Source of the DNA: Candidatus Omnitrophota bacterium
Lineage (GTDB): Bacteria; Omnitrophota; Gorgyraeia; Tantalellales; Tantalellaceae
Length of the DNA stretch: 8,606 bases
Direction of reading: 5' to 3'
NCBI GenBank assembly: GCA_028717825.1
Contig: JAQUNB010000036.1
Coordinates: forward strand, 1-8,606
The notes under the pieces were generated by a model. That model had not been told where the DNA came from and did not search any database. It saw only the letters and a list, made by a program, of their open reading frames with translations. This document shows positions 6,525 through 8,606 of the stretch, piece by piece. How positions within the stretch are numbered: the first letter of the stretch is position 1; each line of letters opens with the position of its first letter. The position numbers and the translations under genes were made by a program.

Positions 6525-7747
6525 AAAAGAAAAAAGATGAAGAACTTATGAATACATTAAGAGAGTCGCTTTTAAGATTTATCCGCTGGCTGGACGCCAA
6601 TGGGTATGCTTCGTATGATCATTATGATCTATGGGCAAGCGAATACGGCATTTTTTCGAGGAGAGTGTTCGCGAAAAATAAGCTGATCGGTATTCCGCTG
6701 GTGGGGTCCCTGCAGCTTGTAGATATGTTTTTCCCGTATGTACGGAAATTTGTGGCGAAAAAAGCTATATCAGCCGAAGCTATGCCGTATTTCGCGATAG
6801 GGTTTTTCAGATTGTTCGAGCTGTATGGGGAAGAGGAGTATCTGCGGAAAGGTGTAAGGTGTCTTGAATGGCTGAAGGAAAATTCCGTTAAAACGGCTTC
6901 CGGCATAGGGTGGGGGCTGCACTTCGACTGGGAAAATAAAGAATTTATTCCCAAAGGAACGGCCTGCGTAACGCTGACCGCGTATTCTCAAGACGCTTTT
7001 TTATACGGCTATAAATTGCTGAAGGACAAAACTTATCTCGACATGGCGACCGGAATAGCCGAGTTCGTCTATCGCGATCTCAATAAGAAAATAATATCCT
7101 CCGATACGGTGGCCGTGTCGTATACACCGATATGCGGGATGTTCGTCGCGAACGCGAATAGCTATGCCGCGAAGATATTGTATGACGCTGGCGAGATCAC
7201 GGGGAAAACGGAATATATGAACCTTGGCAGGAAAATAGTGAATTATATCTTGAGCCAGCAAAATAAGGACGGTTCATGGTATTATTGGGACAGATCGGCA
7301 AAAGATAATTTCATTGATTCTTTTCATACCGCTTTTATACTGGAAAATCTTTTCAATGTTTTTGAAAAAGATCATGATCCCGCTGTGAGGGAAGCGATAT
7401 TTAAGGGGTATAATTTTTATAAGGAGAAATTTTTGGACAATAGCCCTTTCTGCCGGCATTACCATGTTTATAAGGTCCCGACGGGAATAAAAGTGGATAC
7501 AAGGAGCCAAGCAGAAGCGATCTATTGCCTAAGCGTGTTGTCGGATGTTATTCCGGAGGCTAGAGAAAAAGCTCTTAGCATAGCTTCCTGGACCATTAAG
7601 CATATGCAGAACAAAAAAGGTTTTTTCTATTTTAGGAAATTCAGGACACATACGGTAAAGATGCCGTATATGAGGTGGGCAGAGGCTCCGATGTTCAACG
7701 CGCTGACATATCTTTTGTGTAAGTTCAAAAATTTGAAGACAGATTAG
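6521..7747 (+). CDS. Alpha/alpha-toroid protein, VpsJ-like, of polysaccharide clusters
   Basis: This 408-residue protein has no signal peptide and no membrane segment, and is built of repeated helical hairpins, as in the six-hairpin glycosidase and lyase folds. Recurrent landmarks are W-L-D-A-N-G-Y-A-S-Y-D near the N-terminus, G-I-G-W-G-L-H-F-D-W, and Q-N-K-D-G-S-W-Y-Y-W-D (247-257) followed by F-I-D-S-F-H-T-A-F (264-272). Near the C-terminus are K-V-D-T-R-S-Q-A-E-A and Y-M-R-W-A-E-A-P. From memory, this pattern matches proteins annotated as VpsJ-like in exopolysaccharide clusters; no reaction is firmly established for them. Asp, His and Glu residues in the H-F-D-W, F-I-D-S-F-H-T and R-W-A-E motifs are candidates for an active centre, but this is inference. 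The GTG at 6521 overlaps the preceding stop by 4 bases (GTGA). ATG 6548 (residue 10) is the alternative, with a weak GAAGAA upstream. A glycan hydrolase, lyase or epimerase, or a non-catalytic binding protein, are all possible. Confidence 0.72.
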   Translation: MKKKKDEELMNTLRESLLRFIRWLDANGYASYDHYDLWASEYGIFSRRVFAKNKLIGIPLVGSLQLVDMFFPYVRKFVAKKAISAEAMPYFAIGFFRLFELYGEEEYLRKGVRCLEWLKENSVKTASGIGWGLHFDWENKEFIPKGTACVTLTAYSQDAFLYGYKLLKDKTYLDMATGIAEFVYRDLNKKIISSDTVAVSYTPICGMFVANANSYAAKILYDAGEITGKTEYMNLGRKIVNYILSQQNKDGSWYYWDRSAKDNFIDSFHTAFILENLFNVFEKDHDPAVREAIFKGYNFYKEKFLDNSPFCRHYHVYKVPTGIKVDTRSQAEAIYCLSVLSDVIPEAREKALSIASWTIKHMQNKKGFFYFRKFRTHTVKMPYMRWAEAPMFNALTYLLCKFKNLKTD

Positions 7748-7750
7748 GAA
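7746..7750 (+). promoter_or_regulatory. Ribosome binding site for the radical SAM gene
   Basis: AGGAA overlaps the TAG stop of the toroid gene and lies 4 bases before ATG 7755. It supports that start; the spacing is slightly short. The 7-base gap leaves no room for a separate promoter. Confidence 0.6.
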
Positions 7751-7754
7751 AATA

Positions 7755-8606
7755 ATGGCAAAAAAGATCCTATTTGTACATCCTCCGTATATCTCGAAGG
7801 TGAAGAGCCTTCCTTTGGGGGTCGCATATCTACGCAGTTATCTGGAAAAGTTCGGATATGACGGTGATATTATCGACATGGACCCGATGGCGCTGGGTGT
7901 GGATGAAATTGAAAAAGAAATAAAGACCCGGATGCCGCGCTTCGTGGCCGTTTCATTCATGACGGTACAGGCGAACGACGCGCAAAAAATAGCGGAAAAG
8001 ATCAAAAAGGTCTCCAAGGATATAATAACGGTCGCGGGGGGAGTGCATGCCTCGGCTATGCCGCATGAGACGCTCCTTGGCGGGAATTTCGATTTCGTGA
8101 TCTGTGGTGAGGGTGAACAGACGCTTAAAGAACTTATGGATGTTCTGGATAGAGGCGGGAGCGACATAGCTGGAGTAAAAGGCCTGGCTTATCTAAAAAA
8201 TGGCGAGGTAGTAGTGAACCCGCCCAGAGAACTTATAGAACACATTGATGAATTACCTTTCCCGGACTGGAGAGGCCTGCCGATACATGAATATTCGGCT
8301 GTTGTCTTGGGCTCCGACGACAACTCTCCCGTTTTTCCGATCCTGAGCACCCGGGGTTGTCCTTACAGCTGTATTTTTTGCGCCTCCAATATCGTTTTTA
8401 GGCGTAAGTATCGGGCGCGGTCTAACGAGAACATATTGAAAGAGATAGTCTTTCTTGTAAAAAAGTATAACGCTAAAAATTTTGATTTTGTTGATGATAC
8501 ACTCACGATTTACAAAGATAAGATGAAAGACCTGTGCGACCTTATTATCCGTGAAAAAATACAGATAAACTGGATCTGCAACGCAAGAGTGAACGGCTTA
8601 GATCGG
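7755..8606 (+). CDS. B12-binding domain radical SAM protein, 5' part
   Basis: The frame starting at ATG 7755 stays open to the window edge, giving 284 residues of a longer protein. Residues 1-140 look like a cobalamin-binding Rossmann domain: I-L-F-V-H-P-P-Y, P-L-G-V-A-Y-L-R-S-Y-L (20-30), A-G-G-V-H-A-S-A-M-P (94-103) and the D-F-V-I-C-G-E-G-E-Q-T-L segment (113-124). The linker E-L-P-F-P-D-W leads to the radical SAM domain. There S-T-R-G-C-P-Y-S-C-I-F-C-A-S (198-211) holds the three [4Fe-4S] cysteines C202, C206 and C209 in the CxxxCxxC pattern. F-V-D-D-T-L-T-I and W-I-C-N-A-R-V-N further on are typical of the barrel. Such class B enzymes often methylate unactivated carbon or phosphorus, but many family members are uncharacterised. 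Placement in a glycan operon suggests modification of a sugar or a lipid carrier (inference). The C-terminal substrate region is missing, so the substrate cannot be guessed. Confidence 0.88.
   Translation, partial: MAKKILFVHPPYISKVKSLPLGVAYLRSYLEKFGYDGDIIDMDPMALGVDEIEKEIKTRMPRFVAVSFMTVQANDAQKIAEKIKKVSKDIITVAGGVHASAMPHETLLGGNFDFVICGEGEQTLKELMDVLDRGGSDIAGVKGLAYLKNGEVVVNPPRELIEHIDELPFPDWRGLPIHEYSAVVLGSDDNSPVFPILSTRGCPYSCIFCASNIVFRRKYRARSNENILKEIVFLVKKYNAKNFDFVDDTLTIYKDKMKDLCDLIIREKIQINWICNARVNGLDR

Noticed and set aside
7838..8167. Open frame of 109 codons on the minus strand
   Set aside because: It lies opposite the radical SAM gene, whose plus-strand product has clear B12-binding and CxxxCxxC motifs. 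The minus-strand product is Ser/Ile-rich with no recognisable family.

Overview
The window is a tightly packed, entirely plus-strand block of eight genes for making a surface or exported polysaccharide. Both ends are cut: gene 1 lacks its 5' end and gene 8 lacks its 3' end. There are no RNA genes, insertion sequences, CRISPR arrays or long non-coding stretches. The largest gap is 34 bases, and four junctions overlap (three by 4 bases, one by 26), so the block reads as one operon or part of one. The source looks like a Gram-negative-type bacterium of moderate GC. The mixture of a LegB-type dehydratase, a Wzy/WaaL-type membrane protein, a VpsJ-like toroid protein and a B12-binding radical SAM enzyme resembles glycan islands of uncultured lineages such as Omnitrophota or related groups. 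That placement is a low-confidence inference, because no marker gene is present.

Left part (1-2727, AT-rich): the C-terminal half of an RmlD-like dTDP-4-dehydrorhamnose reductase, then a family 2 glycosyltransferase, then a multi-pass O-antigen ligase/polymerase-like protein with a long hydrophilic loop. Middle part (2732-5397, visibly richer in GC): a sugar-nucleotide module made of a LegB-type NAD-dependent 4,6-dehydratase, a short stand-alone sugar-1-phosphate nucleotidyltransferase, and an Rmd-like short-chain reductase. Right part (5394-8606): a GT4-fold glycosyltransferase, an alpha/alpha-toroid protein of the kind found in exopolysaccharide clusters (VpsJ-like), and the first 284 residues of a B12-binding radical SAM protein.

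How they may work together (inference): the nucleotidyltransferase activates a hexose- or hexosamine-1-phosphate, LegB converts the NDP-sugar to a 4-keto-6-deoxy intermediate, and the reductase reduces the 4-keto group, giving an activated 6-deoxy-(amino)hexose. RmlD would supply dTDP-L-rhamnose. The two glycosyltransferases would build these sugars into a repeat unit, and the membrane protein would polymerise or ligate it. The toroid and radical SAM proteins would trim or modify the glycan. The most unusual point is the LegB-type dehydratase next to a 4-reductase, with none of the other legionaminate genes (legC, legG, legI, legF) in view. This suggests LegB chemistry diverted to a different end product.
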